A DNA stretch of 64,000 nucleotides from Pterobdella sp. o SKG-2022 (Eukaryota; Annelida; Clitellata; Hirudinida; Piscicolidae): contig OZ038326.1 in NCBI GenBank assembly GCA_964035795.1, forward strand, positions 3,565,259 through 3,629,258, written 5' to 3'. A program made the translations under genes and the position numbers. The first letter of the stretch is position 1. Every line of letters starts with the position of its first letter. Of this stretch, positions 52,101-64,000 are shown in pieces. Below the pieces are notes generated by a model that was not told the origin of the DNA, made no database searches, and worked only from the letters and a program-made list of their open reading frames with translations.

Positions 52101-53470
52101 TTCGAGAATTCATCCATCATTTTTATTGCTGCTCACTAAAAGTCACAAACAACTCGAAGCTGCATGTTTCTTTCGGTACTCGCTCCGAAGAGTGTCGGAA
52201 GTCTTTGGAAGCTGGCGCTCAACAACAACCACCACCATCATCATAATAATCCTTATAGTTTTATGTTGTTTTCCATTATAGAAGATGTACTTCTCAGTAG
52301 ACTACAAAGGACTCCCTATGTAAATGCAGCCATGCTGGCATGGAAACAAACGTAAAACAATAATCAATCAATCAAATCCATTTCATAGCCGGTTTTCCTT
52401 AACCAAGGGTGGTGAAACAATAGCAATGATACAATCTAATACAGACAAAACTAAATCACTAAGACGCACTTCATATATACATACAGTCCATCCCACAAAT
52501 CTATTATGAGCAACTCCTAAAAGAAAGATATCATTATAAACGAACTGCGTCACGTGGGCGATGTGCTGATGCCTGAAAGCCAACCATAAGTCATCATTCT
52601 CATCCAAGAGCACCTCCTTCTCAGCCATCTCATTCCCTGTGGCCACTTCGTATCTGTTGGTTGGTGAGACAATATATCTTGGAGGTTTCTATTATTGTTA
52701 TTATTACTTATTTACGCGATGTTCTTAATAATTAATTGAAGAAATTTGGGTAGTTTGATTGAAGATATATTCGAAAATAACAGCGGGATATGTAAAGAGA
52801 ATGAATATTTTGAGTATTGTATGAAATTATCAAAAACCAAAAAAAAAAAATAATAAAGATTATTGACCAACTTATAAACATCGTTTTCAATGTTCAAAAG
52901 GTCATAAGCCATGGCTTGGAAGGTGAGTTCATGAAGCAAAGGTGACACAGGGTCAAAACCTCTGTCCAATATTAACAATTGAGATCTGTCCTTTCCTTGG
53001 CCCTGGCAATCAATCAATGAGAGATACTTAACCAAATCTATATCTGAAAGTTTTTTAATGAAAAAGATCCAAGATTAGAAAAATAGATTATCACTTCTCT
53101 CAAGTTTTTTTTATAGCACTATACAAATGGACACTATTATTATTAATATAATTTTTATACTTATCATTATTAAAGGCCCCTCACCACTCCCATGGAAGGA
53201 TCATCAGCTTTGTAGGCGTCCAGCTTCTGTTGTATCATCACTGCAAACTCATTGTTCTTTTCCCACTCACTGCTCAAAGTTTTTTACAAAATACGATAAA
53301 TGATATATCAAAACTTCATAATGAATTACAAGACACAAAGTCTATCACAAAACAGCACCCCCTCCCCTTACAAAACACCCACCTGCGATATCTGATGGAA
53401 GGGTACTCTCCCAAGGTGGCACAAAGGGTGGCTATCTGCTCAGCACACCTTTCTAAGTTCGAGCACCAAG

Positions 53471-53507
<37 letters not shown>

Positions 53508-55243
53508 CGTGTAACGAATTTATAAATACATCCAAAAAATTTTTAAATTTGAATTATCAAGTGTATTTTTAAAATAAGATTATCTCTAAAATGAATGAAC
53601 TAATAATATCCTTGAAATTACGAAATGGTTAAAAACAAACCAGATAGCTATAACAACTTAATATAATAGAAACAAACACAAAGGTTTATTGAGAAACTTA
53701 ATATACAAAGCTTTTCGTAAAAGTATCTTACATTATCTAGTGTAACACCTTAACTATTATCTTTAAAATTAAGTGATATTTCAAGTACAAACCAGATTGC
53801 TTGTCAGGATGGTAGGAATATTGGAAGGTGGAGGGAGAGTCAAGAGAAAACACCTGACTTTCATACGGCAAGAAAGCTATGTTGATTTCCTTAAAAGTGA
53901 ATTTTTTCTTTATTATATTAAATATTGATTTATATTTAGTATGACGCATATTTGGTATTCTGTTGTGTATGTGATTGCTGGTTCTAAATGATAACTAGCT
54001 AACTAACTAGTTGATAGTGTATATAAGCTACAAAAAAATTGATTGCTTTTGATAATGAATAATGCATTAAGAAGATAATGGAGAGATACTTTGAGAGTTT
54101 TGATGTGTCGAGCCACGGGGGATTTGCTCAGTTCCTGGAATTTGACTTCAGGGCAAGCTGCAGTATCATAAATATTAAAAAGAATATTTGAGTTTTAACA
54201 TTGGTTCTTATTCATAATGTGAATTTTCTTTTGCAAAAATTTTAAAATTTTGATTTTTACCATAAGCAAAAAATTTTTCAAAAACTAAAATATGGTAAAA
54301 TTATCATTTTTTTTAAATTCATTTCTCTGTTAGTAAGGGAAAAGACAATATTTGAAGCATGAAACCTTCAGTGAAAAATACGTGGGCAGCTTTGTAAAGT
54401 GTTTTGAGGGGGTTTTGAAAGTCTGTCATCAAGCTTTTGATTGACTGAGTGGTTGATGTTTGGGACTTAAATACTACATAGCACCATATTTTATGTTTAG
54501 TTTCAATAATCTGGGACACAACAACTTCAAATAAAAACCATCATCACAATATTTAATAAAGAAAATCTAGTGAAAATTTGGGTTACATTAAGTAAAAAAA
54601 CACAAAAAAAATGAAAATTGAAAAAACGTAAAAAGGAAAAATGAATACAAACTTTGTCAGTAGGTGTGATAAGGTACACAGCTTCGAGAGAAGGTAGTGG
54701 TTCTCTCTTCTTTGTTATATCTTCCACCACTTCAAGATGTCAATGAATTTTTTGATGAGATGAAAATGGTTACAATATTTATAGATAAATTTTCACAAAT
54801 TTTCGATTAATAAAAGTGAAATATCTTACAGGTGATCTGTTCAGACATGATTTCGGACATCTTACAGCAGGCAGACACCATCCTCATACTGAGGTGGTCT
54901 ACCACCAACACCTATTAATCATTTCAAATTTTTTATGCTTGAAAGTGATTTCATTGGTTTAATAAAAAAGTTAATTTTTTATTTTGACAATATGTGATGT
55001 TAGTTCAAATAAAGTAGGCGGGTAGACCTTCCATTCTTTTCCTTTCACTTGCAAGATCACTTCATTCATGATCTCTGTTTGAAACATTGAACGTTTATTT
55101 TAAACATACTTTCAAAAGCATTTGTAGGCATTGAGTTCCTATTTTAGAATTCTATAAAACGGTATTCTTTTGGAATAATGAAAATTTTTCAATATTCAAG
55201 TAATACGAAACTCACTGTCATGAACTGCTAATTTTAAGGCCAT
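49118..55243 (-). CDS. STXBP1: Munc18/STXBP1-like SM protein
   Basis: Sec1/Munc18 protein that clasps syntaxin and templates SNARE assembly for regulated exocytosis. First exons 55216-55243 and 55028-55074 join in phase, giving [18 protein letters not shown]. Further coding blocks run down the minus strand: near 54833-54903 ([19 protein letters not shown]), 54655-54737 ([15 protein letters not shown]), 54350-54470 ([11 protein letters not shown]), 54090-54165, 53790-53890 ([18 protein letters not shown]), 53383-53470, 53180-53275, 52875-53045 ([19 protein letters not shown]), 52530-52655, 51295-51417, 50911-51133 ([20 protein letters not shown]), 50660-50800, 50080-50200, 49825-49920, 49621-49680, 49340-49437 and 49118-49203. 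The stop is TGA at 49118-49120. All domains of the family are represented; the closest type is STXBP1-3, with STXBP1 favoured. A repeat element interrupts one intron. Confidence 0.92.
51980..52420. mobile_element. SINE/LINE-tail repeat inside a Munc18 intron
   Basis: Two pieces back to back. On the plus strand, 51980-52355 ends in catgctggcatggaaacaaa, a phrase I associate with invertebrate SINE/LINE 3' ends. Next to it, 52358-52420 holds aatcaatcaatcaaatcc plus atagccggttttcctt, which matches the 3' end of the LINE at 1620-1680 (atcaatcaatcaaatcc... atagcccgttttccttt) in the same orientation. The second piece is therefore another, very short copy of that LINE's 3' end. The identity of the first piece is inferred from memory of similar elements and is less certain. 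Confidence 0.6.
53472..53512. repeat. (TG)n microsatellite abutting a Munc18 splice acceptor
   Basis: TG dinucleotide run on the plus strand, (CA)n in the transcript. It ends directly at the acceptor AG of Munc18 exon 53383-53470, reading cacacacacag|CTTGG. Confidence 0.95.
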
Positions 55244-56522
55244 TTTTAAAGTCTATATGAAAATTAATCCTAATTTTTAAATTTGTTTATAAAGCAGTAT
55301 AGTCAATTTTAATAAATACTTGAAGCGCTTAACTAAGACTACATAAAATTTTTTAGTTTATTTCTTAGTGTCAAAAAACTTTCAAATAAATATTTAAAAC
55401 TTTTTTATAATCAAAAACAATATTTGATCTTATTCAACTATAATTCAAAAATGGATCATACATTAAACAGCTGACTAAAAACATTAAGTTAGATTTAATC
55501 AAAAAATAAATATTTTTAGAATAAAATATATTCAAATAAAATTTTTTGAAAATATATTTGAAGTGCATTTAGTTCATGAATTATTAAGCAGAATAATTTT
55601 AATACAAACACAAACTAATTAAATGTGAATGACTTTTGTAAATACCTTAAGCTTTTGAATCACTTCTTATTAACATACACTCTTAATCATAAGCATTTCC
55701 AAATATGAATGTATATATTGTAGTTTCATTGTCTAACCAGCGTTGCTTATAACTTTTTGAGTCTGAATCTGTGTTAATTTATTAAAATTTTCATTAACCT
55801 TTTACCTTTTTTTGTTTTTATTTTTTTTAAGATACTATTTTCTAATCTATAAAAACGTGTTTCACTTTTTGAGAAAATCATAGAGAATTTATACGAGCTA
55901 TTAAAAACCGCCGATTGGATGATTTGTTTTTTATTAAAAAAATTTTTAAAATTTTGAAAATCTACTTTTCAAGGTTAGTTTTCTTTCATAATTATTTTCA
56001 ATTGTTTAAAGATCAATTAATAAAGAAAGTTGAAAACTTATGCAATATCAAAGTTACCAATTAATCTTAAGATGAAGATAAAAACAATGCCATGAGATTT
56101 ATTGACTTTTTTTTATACAGAAACAGAGACTTTTTATTAACCTACATTCTCCTTATCTATGATTTACTTAACTTTTATAATCATTTTATTTTTTTTATTT
56201 TTCCAATTACTATAAATATTCAATATTTTCTTTTTTATCTTACTTTACCCACAATACATAAGACATGCATTGAAACATTTTCCTTTACAACTCTCAGCCT
56301 TTTATCCTCATTATATCATTTTAAATATATTTTGTTTGATTTATGTTAATGTAAATAATTTAATTTCTAAAAATTTGCTAATATAATTATTATTTTGATT
56401 TTTTCAAATCCTTGATTTGGTACTATAAAAATTAAAATTTTATTTTTTATTCAGCAGTTTTTAGTTGAAATGGCTATTAAACAGTGTTGGACTGTTAAAA
56501 AAACAACCTTTTGGATTATAAA
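55244..56522. promoter_or_regulatory. Divergent intergenic region, STXBP / APC
   Basis: About 1.28 kb, the longest of the head-to-head spacers here, AT-rich and without recognised coding sequence. A small upstream APC exon could be hidden in it, because the APC N-terminal coiled coil was not found. Confidence 0.5.
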
Positions 56523-59500
56523 ATGAATAATCTTATCAACCTCACAAACCCACATTTTGCCAACAACTTTGAACTAATATCTTCATACAACAACAGTCCA
56601 TCTAAATACCTCACTTCTAATAAACCTCCATTATCAAATTTTGCTACAAGCAACAAAAACAATGTTGATACTACACGTTATAACAATATAGAATCTATCA
56701 AAGATGAAGAAGAAGAGGAGGAAGTTGGTGGTGTTAATAATGGTAGCATATATAAGCTAGATTCTGTACCTAGTAATTTCCCTTTCAACCATACTAAATG
56801 CTTTGAAGTATTAAAGAATGAAGAAAAAATGGAAGAATTGAATGCAGCAAATCTTAATGGTAAGTTCTTGCTCTGGTATATTTGATTATATATTGAGGTC
56901 AATTGGGTGCAGACGTGCTTTTGTGTGTGTTGTTGATAATATACAAGTGTTTAGGATGTTTCTTATTGCTTTATCAAACCGAATATAAAAAGTGTTTTTA
57001 AATAATTTGATTGGAAGCCGGCGAAAGCTTCAATGTTATTTGGCAGAAAGCAGGTCAAGAAAGATATAAAAAATATATAAGAAAAAAATAAAATAATGAT
57101 AATAAAATTTTAGCCGTTTTTTTATGTTAGGCCATTTTTCTCACATATTTCTTTAATACCGTTTCAATTAAATTTAAGTTACATTTTTAGAGTTCAAACA
57201 TCAAACGACTTAAAACATTGGATAAAATTGGATTATTTATTGATTTTTCTTTACAATTTTTCACCATTCTTTCACATCTTCAACTCATCATAATAAAAAT
57301 TAATTTTCTTTATTCATTTATCAATTTTTTTTTCATTCACTTACAGCTTTCATCAGCTATCTTTTTTAATTGTTAGGGCAATGAAATTATCGAAACATCT
57401 TACTTAAACACTTCTAAGCATGAGGCGAACTTCTTAATTTCTTTGAGGCCATAGTCCGTTCATTTTATTATTACTTGAAATAAAATAATTATAAACCCCG
57501 CTTTTATTATTTATTTTATATTATTTTTATGGTTTTTTAACATTTTTCAAAGTTTCCTTTAGTTTTCATTCAAAAAACTAAACTTTTACTTTCATGATAA
57601 TCTATATTAAAACAATAGTTTGCCATGTTTGAAATAATCGAAATACTCCCATAAAAAATTAAGATATATACAACGTGATTTGTAGATAATAATAATTACC
57701 ACGTAATGCTACTACTAATTTCAAAACTAATGATAGGAAATATAATCTAATCAATAATAGTCTATTAATACTACTAGTATTACTGCTATGAATATTAATA
57801 GGCAGCTTGAAATTATTATTAAAAATAAAATAGTATATGATTTTAAATTTTTATTTGTTTAACCATAGTTAACGATGAAATATTTTAGGCCCCTTAGGTA
57901 ATGATGAAAAGCTGAACAACAAGAAGAAATATGTCATTGAAAAAAGAAATGCCAATACAAACAAGCCTTATCTAGCTAATACCACCAACACTGTTGCAAA
58001 GGCTATTGATAATACTACTGTTGCCACGTCGAGTAATAGTATAGTTAATATTCATAATGATGCTGGCAATGACGTGAGCAGCAAAAGTGAGATTGGGGAA
58101 TCGAACTTGACAAATCTCAAAAAACAAGTGATTAATGCTTCAATAATAATTAAATCTTTTGATGTTTATTAAATTACCTATTTATTGGTGTAGCGCTCAA
58201 ATTTCTGTAGTTATTATGTTCACTTGACTGTAAACTGTATTTATTTTCATATAAATGTATCATTCAGGCTGTTCATCTCCATAATTGATTAGCATTCAAT
58301 AAATTCATACATTTATTAATCAATAGAATAAGTTTTTGCATCTAAAAATAAAACATTTTGATATCAACCATTCAGAATCTGATGTGTTCGTTATTAGCTT
58401 TGTTGTCAAGCCATTCAAGTGTCCAAGTGGCTTCGTTGTTGTTTTGCATGTCGTCATGTCCTACACAGTGTGTCGCTCTCAGAAGATCTGGTCTTTAGCA
58501 ATATTTAATCGATATTTTAATTATGTAGCGCTTAGTAATGTAGATTGAAAGTAAATGAAAATTTTAAAAAGTATGGATAAAAATAAATAAGTGTTACACA
58601 TTTTTTAAATTAACATTGGTGTTATAATTGAATAATTATAATTGACAACAGGTTGTATCCCGTTATTGATACTACTTCTGCATAATAACGAAGAACTACA
58701 AAAAATAAATAATAATTACAATAATAATGGGGAACAAGAGCAGTTTGGGTCACCGCCACACTCATGCCTCAACATTGCACCCAACAGTAGTTTTCAAGCT
58801 CTAGAAAGACATTTGACTATAAGGAATAAGTTATCTTCAGTCTTACGTAATATTATCAGTGTACACTGTGAAGACCAAAAGGGGAAACAAGAGATGCGGG
58901 TTTTGAGGCTCTTAGAGCAAGTTAGAGATTTTTGCGACCGTTTAAGAAGTCACATTCACCACAGAAATTTCTTTACTACACCCGACCCAAGCCTCGGTGG
59001 AATTGATATCTTTCAAGATGGCAGTCTAGAGGAGTTGGGTCTGAGGGCAGAAGTTCAACTTCCGCTCAGTGCCATCAATGCTCTCATGAAGCTCTCCTTC
59101 GACGACGAACACAAACATGCTATGTGCACTCTTGGTTCGTGCGTGTGCATTATTATCCTTGTTTTTAGCATTTTATTCTTTTTATGAATCATTTTTTGTA
59201 GCTTGTAAATATTTTCAATTTCAATTGATATTTATAAAACTGAATGTATTTCCAATTTCAATTACTTACTTTTACCAATTACTTAATTTAAATTATATAA
59301 TATTTTCAGGTGGCATCGAAGCCTTAGGTGAACTACTCGAACTGCAGCAAGAATCATTCAGAGATTGCTTGACTCCAGACCTTCTTGATCTTCGCAGGTT
59401 TATCTGCATGACCCTTATCAACGTCACTTTTGGAGACGGGAGTAATAAGGCGTTGTTCTGCAGTATGGAGGCCCCTTTAAAAGCCCTGGTGATGCAGTTG

Positions 59501-62500
59501 CAAGAGACCAACGAGGAATTGTGTCAAGTGGCGTCGTGTGTTTTGAGGAATCTATCCTGGCATGCTGATAGTAGCAGTAAAAAGAACTTACAGAAGTCGG
59601 GAGCTGTTGGAATGTTAGCCAAGTGTATGTTGCGTGTGGAGAAGGAAGGCACTCTTAAAAGTTTATTGAGCGCTTTATGGAATTTTTCATCACATTCTCC
59701 TGACAACAAAGCTCAAATATGTGCCACCAATGGTGTTCTGCAACTTTTGGTGTGGTGCCTATCTTTCAAAAGTTCTTCAAAAACTCTGGCAATTGTAGAG
59801 AATTCAGGTGGTGTATTAAGGAACATCAGCAGCCTCATAGCTTCAAATCCACATTACAGGTTTATTCTCCGATCTCAAAACTGCATCCCAGTGCTCCTCA
59901 AACATCTCAAATCACACAGCCTCACTGTTGTTTCTAACGCCTGTGGAACACTATGGAACTTGTCTGAATACTGCCAGGAAGATCAAAGACTTTTGTGCAG
60001 ATTGGGAGCGATACCAATGCTCAAAAACTTGGTGCATTCTAAACACAAAATGATATCCATGGGTAGTTCTGCCACACTTCGAAACTTGATCTCTTCTTCG
60101 GTCTTTTCTGACTTTTCAAATCCCTTAACTCTCAGTCATTCAGGCCTACAACTCAGGCATTCCAAAAATCTCTGTTCTAAACTCCAGCATAACGTTCAAC
60201 TAGGCTCCGATTTGCAGACCACTTTTTCACCTCAAAACAGTTTTCACGAAGATTTGCTTAAAAGCATCAACTCAATTTCCCCTATTCAAAATGCTGGCTA
60301 CATTGATATGCAACGCAAAAAAATCTTAAGTTCTCGAAAGTTCTCAATAAACCTCACTCCTCTTAGACCTCCCGAATACCCCATCCTACTCAACGACATG
60401 GTGTGCAAATCTCAGCCTGATGTTCTCACCGACCATCCGTCCAAAAAACTCAGAAACAATAGCAACCACAAAAACTACCACTCTTTGGAAACTGAATCTT
60501 TGTTAAGACTGACTCCTATGAACAACGATTTGAATGCAGGGAGCATGCTTGAGAAAGACGAAGATGTCTCAGAGAGACAGACAATGGCTACAGAGTTTTA
60601 TGAAGTTAACAGCCTTGAACGTCAGATTGAAATAGAAAATCACGATTTCATAACATCTAACAATCAAACTTTTTGTTCTGACAATGCCTTAATTTACAAC
60701 AATGATCGCCTGAAAAGCAAATCATCGAAATTACCTTCAGATAAGTCTAACCAACTGCAATGGAAGAATATAAAAATTAATAAAAACAATTCCGATGGTT
60801 TAGAACTAGAGAGTGATATAAGAGAAGGAATAGAAGAAGACATTTTATGCATCAAAACTGACGAAAACGGAAGATTTGTGGATGACAGTGGTTTTCATCA
60901 ATCAAAAAATGATTCAAAACTTGATTCTGATGAGTCTAAAACTCAAAAATCTTTTACTGACACCGAAACTTTTACAAGTGAAAAGGAAAAATTTTTTTTA
61001 TCGAAAATACCAGGTTTATCTAAAAGCAGAAAAAATTCAAGCGAAAGGTACACAAATGAATCAACTGCTGAATCGAAACGAGAAATAAAACCTGAAACAT
61101 TTTCCGCTAATAACAACGAACCAATCCTCACTCCACCAAAAAACTCTAAATCCAACAAAAACTTTTTTCTTTCGAGCGATCATGAAAAAGTTCTGGTAGA
61201 AAACGCCAACGCTGTTCTTTCAGTTTTAGAAAGAATTTCTCTGGCAGAAAGTAATTGCAGCAATAATGAAGTGATAAATCTTCTGGAACATGAGACGATA
61301 TCCCTTATTTCAGGTGTGGCTGAAGATGATGATGAGTGTTTCTTCATGCCGAGTGACCCTGTTTCATCTCTCAAAAAGAACCCAACTAACATAAACGAGA
61401 AACAGGTCGAGTTGAACGAAACTTTTGAAATTGAAGAACAATTTTTGAGACATGACGAGAATTCTGAGATTGAAAATAATGATTGCGATAAAATGAAAGA
61501 GACAAAATACACCTTCAGTACCAACACATTTGATAGAAACAAACCGAAAATAGTGAAACCAGTGGTAGCTACAAAGCCGGTTGACAATGCAGAGAAGCCT
61601 AAAAGCATTCGAGGAAGAAGGAAGGCGTTATATCCTGGTGTGAAATCAGATAAAGTCGAGTTCAAAGGCATCCCTCCAAGAACAAAAACATCAAATGCAA
61701 CTAATCAAAAAATTAAAACGCCTGTTAATCAGAAAACACCACCAAAAGTGAAACCACGCAAAGAATCGAGTCCGATGAACAGTGAAAAAGCGAATAGTAA
61801 AACAACAGCAAATCAAACTAAAATTTTGCCATCAAAAAGACCCATGTCGGCTTTTCTCAAGAACGTCACGTCATCGAATATCTCGGAAGACAAGATCAAA
61901 CAAGCCAAGCTCAAGTCCCAATCTTTACCACAGGGCCAAAAAGCTCCATCAAAATCAGATTACGTTAATATCTTGAGCAAAAACCCAAAAAACAAGGCAT
62001 CGACAAAATTAGACAAAACTGGACCGACAAAAAACAAACAATCATCGAAACAAGAAATTACACCTACATATAATGATAGTGAGCTAAGTTCATGCAAGAT
62101 CAAGGGAGGCAGAGTGAAGAGCAGACTGAAAAGTCCCAAACGAACCACCCCTTCAGCATCATCCAGTGAGAGACTCACTTCAGCATCTTCTGGTTCTATT
62201 AGAGTAGCTCCTAACTTCTGTAAGTCTGGTTCCAACTACTCAGTCAAAAGCTCTAAAACCCCATCTATCTCCAGCAAATTGTCTGAAAATGCCGTTAAAA
62301 TAAGTGCTATAAACAAAGGAAAAGGTGGTAATGGCTTGGCGAATAAACAGCAAAATAAATATATAGCTGAAGAGATAAGACTGCAAGACTTAGAGTCAAA
62401 TGAAGATTTCATTGCCTCGAAGACCAGAATTCCAAAAAGTTCGACATTCGATAAAATAAATATCATCCCAGATTCATCAAAAGAAAATATATCATTTAAT

Positions 62501-63514
62501 GATAGAAGAAGTAATAAAAATATAAATAAAAAAGGAGAAACTCAAAAGAAAGAAATACCAAAAGGACCTCTTAAAAACACTAAAGATCAATTAAATCAGA
62601 AGGATAAGCCAATCAAAAAGGCAATCTCTTCTACTAGCAGGCTTACTAACGCGCCACTTCTGCCCAAGAGATCTCTCCCTCCACCCACATCTAAACCTCC
62701 AAAAATCCCTGATTCGATTCCTATCAAAACTAAACCTTCAAATATAATAACTAACAAAAACAAACAACTTGACTCTCCACAAAAGAAGGATACAACGAAA
62801 GAGGGATCAAAAGAAAATAACAATGACGATGAAAACAAAGTTAACAATCATAATTTGGATTCTAAAGGAATTTTCGCTTCGAAAAATAAACATCTAAGAG
62901 GTTTCAGTTTTTGGAAAAAAATTCCGAAAAATACAATGTCGAAAGAAGTTTGTGATATTCATGAGGGAAATGAAACTAAAAAAATTGGAGACAACAAAAA
63001 GACAATTAAAATATTCAATAAGAAGAAATTAAACGTAAACACGTCGAAGTTTTATGATCAGATTGATTGCGAGGATATTGCGTGCCAAGACATCAAGAAA
63101 CAAAACGACAAATCCCCCAAGGATTCAAAAGCAGATTCGCCAATTAAAAAGAGGGTTTTTGGTTGGTTTAAAAAATCTCACGAAAATCAACACTTTTCAG
63201 GAAAAAAAAATAAAAGCACTTCAGAGGAAAATAACTCAAACTTGGTGTGCAACAAATCAACCAACCCAGCTGAACAAAAAAATCAACCTCAATCTTCCAA
63301 TGAGACTAAATACATGCGTTCACTAAGTAATGACACAAAACAACAAATAACCGCCCTCAACACTCCCAACTCCAGAACCAGTATGGCCATGTCTATCGAC
63401 AGCTTAAAAGTCAACTCTATTGACAGTTTAAGAATCACATCGATAGAAAGCTTAAAAATTAATTCTGTAGAAGCTTTTCCAAAGCATGTAGGAAAATGCT
63501 TGCAAGATCTGTGA
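56523..63514 (+). CDS. APC: APC-like tumour-suppressor scaffold
   Basis: Armadillo scaffold of the beta-catenin destruction complex and a microtubule regulator. Exons 56523-56859, 57889-58086, 58652-59134 and 59310-63514 join in phase for about 1740 residues. Residues 1 to ~178 are Asn/Ser-rich and acidic, unlike the vertebrate N-terminal coiled coil. Armadillo repeats span about 179-600: CIPLLILLLHNNEEL, VLRLLEQVRDFC, ALMKLSFDDEHKHAM, VASCVLRNLSWHADSSSKK, STLKSLLSALWNFSSH-like, SLTVVSNACGTLWNLSE and LVHSKHKMISMGSSATLRNL. The rest is one 4.2-kb exon, Ser/Lys-rich and basic from about residue 1100. I found no clear SAMP (axin-binding) motif and no C-terminal PDZ ligand; a weak 20-residue-repeat-like site is DDECFFMPSDPVSSL. 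The protein ends with four 8-residue repeats. The 5' start is tentative. Confidence 0.9.
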
Positions 63515-64000
63515 CTTGTATTTTATCATTGTTTATCTTTGTATTAACTGTTACTGCTTTTTGCGATATTGTAAGCGGATTTTTGTCGCGCTCTTTTTTT
63601 GAATGTTTTTAAAAAATTATACACTTTTCATTGAAACGTATATCAATAACTTTTTCACGTTTAAAATTTCAAAATTTGTAAATTCAGTTTCATTAACTGT
63701 GTGTTTGTCAGCTTGTTCACATCATTATCTAGTCGTGCATATTACTACACATGTCTACATCCCACCAACTGTTTTTTAATTTTATCATTAAAACTTTTGA
63801 ATTTTTTATTGAAAATCGATGGAGAAATAGATGCATGAAAAAGTGCTTTCTGAGTCAATAAAAACTTATGATAGTACATTTATATAATACTACCTCTTAC
63901 AAGTAAGCAAACGATCTCTTGAATATCAATAAATGTTGACATGCCCTCACAGGCGACACAGGTTGTAACACAAACGACAAGGAGGAATAATTGTGCCCGG
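63515..64000 (+). other. APC 3' flank
   Basis: AT-rich 3'UTR with an AATAAA signal near 63857. The final ~60 bases are less AT-rich, with cacag then gcgacacaggttgtaacac; this could be the edge of another exon, but it is too short to call. Confidence 0.45.

Noticed and set aside
61180..62847. Several minus-strand open frames of 60-160 codons
   Set aside because: They are antisense shadows of the APC coding exon, which has strong homology at its armadillo end and a continuous frame.
63930..64000. Possible exon of a further gene at the right edge
   Set aside because: There is a cacag acceptor-like motif, but only about 45 bases follow and no family can be recognised.
1..64000. Bacterial operon or mobile-island interpretation
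   Set aside because: Introns, poly(A) signals, nuclear tRNA genes and metazoan families throughout show ordinary animal chromosomal DNA.

Overview
The window is eukaryotic nuclear DNA from an animal. It is AT-rich, and nearly every gene is split by short GT...AG introns, mostly 50 to 1000 bp. The gene set is metazoan: APC, a Munc18-type SM protein, a small RGS protein, and centrosome and cilium genes that imply motile cilia or flagellated sperm. Both tRNA genes are canonical. A decayed LINE and a SINE-like tail resemble elements I associate with lophotrochozoan and other marine invertebrate genomes. I would call it a compact invertebrate genome, perhaps a spiralian; the species cannot be determined from sequence alone.

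Layout, left to right: delta-COP (ARCN1, minus, its C-terminus cut by the left edge, a degenerate LINE in one intron); prohibitin-1 (plus); dihydropteridine reductase QDPR (minus); LAMTOR3 (plus); citrate synthase (plus); tRNA-Cys (plus); an unrecognised four-TM protein (minus); a small RGS protein (plus); an unrecognised intronless multi-TM protein (plus); PPP1R42 (minus); CEP152 (minus); a divergent PP1-like phosphatase (plus) with a tRNA-Val antisense in an intron; a FAM149 homologue (minus); axonemal dynein intermediate chain DNAI1 (plus); STXBP1/Munc18-like (minus); and APC (plus). I joined exons by hand from reading phase, splice signals and homology, so most gene models here are much longer than any single open reading frame.

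Functionally the left 18 kb is housekeeping: COPI coat, mitochondrial inner membrane, tetrahydrobiopterin recycling, lysosomal mTORC1 scaffold and the TCA cycle. The 22.9-47.9 kb stretch is five consecutive genes tied by family knowledge to centrosomes, cilia or PP1: PPP1R42, CEP152, PP1-like, FAM149 and DNAI1. The right end holds a synaptic or secretory SM protein and the Wnt/cytoskeletal scaffold APC.

I found no CRISPR array, operon, prophage or clearly undescribed system. The observations most worth a second look are: A-rich 3' splice sites without a pyrimidine tract; (CA)n arrays abutting two splice acceptors; the cilium/centrosome/PP1 neighbourhood; an APC with no SAMP motif or PDZ ligand that I could find and an octad repeat at its C-terminus; repeated head-to-head gene pairs; and a near-perfect hairpin upstream of tRNA-Cys.
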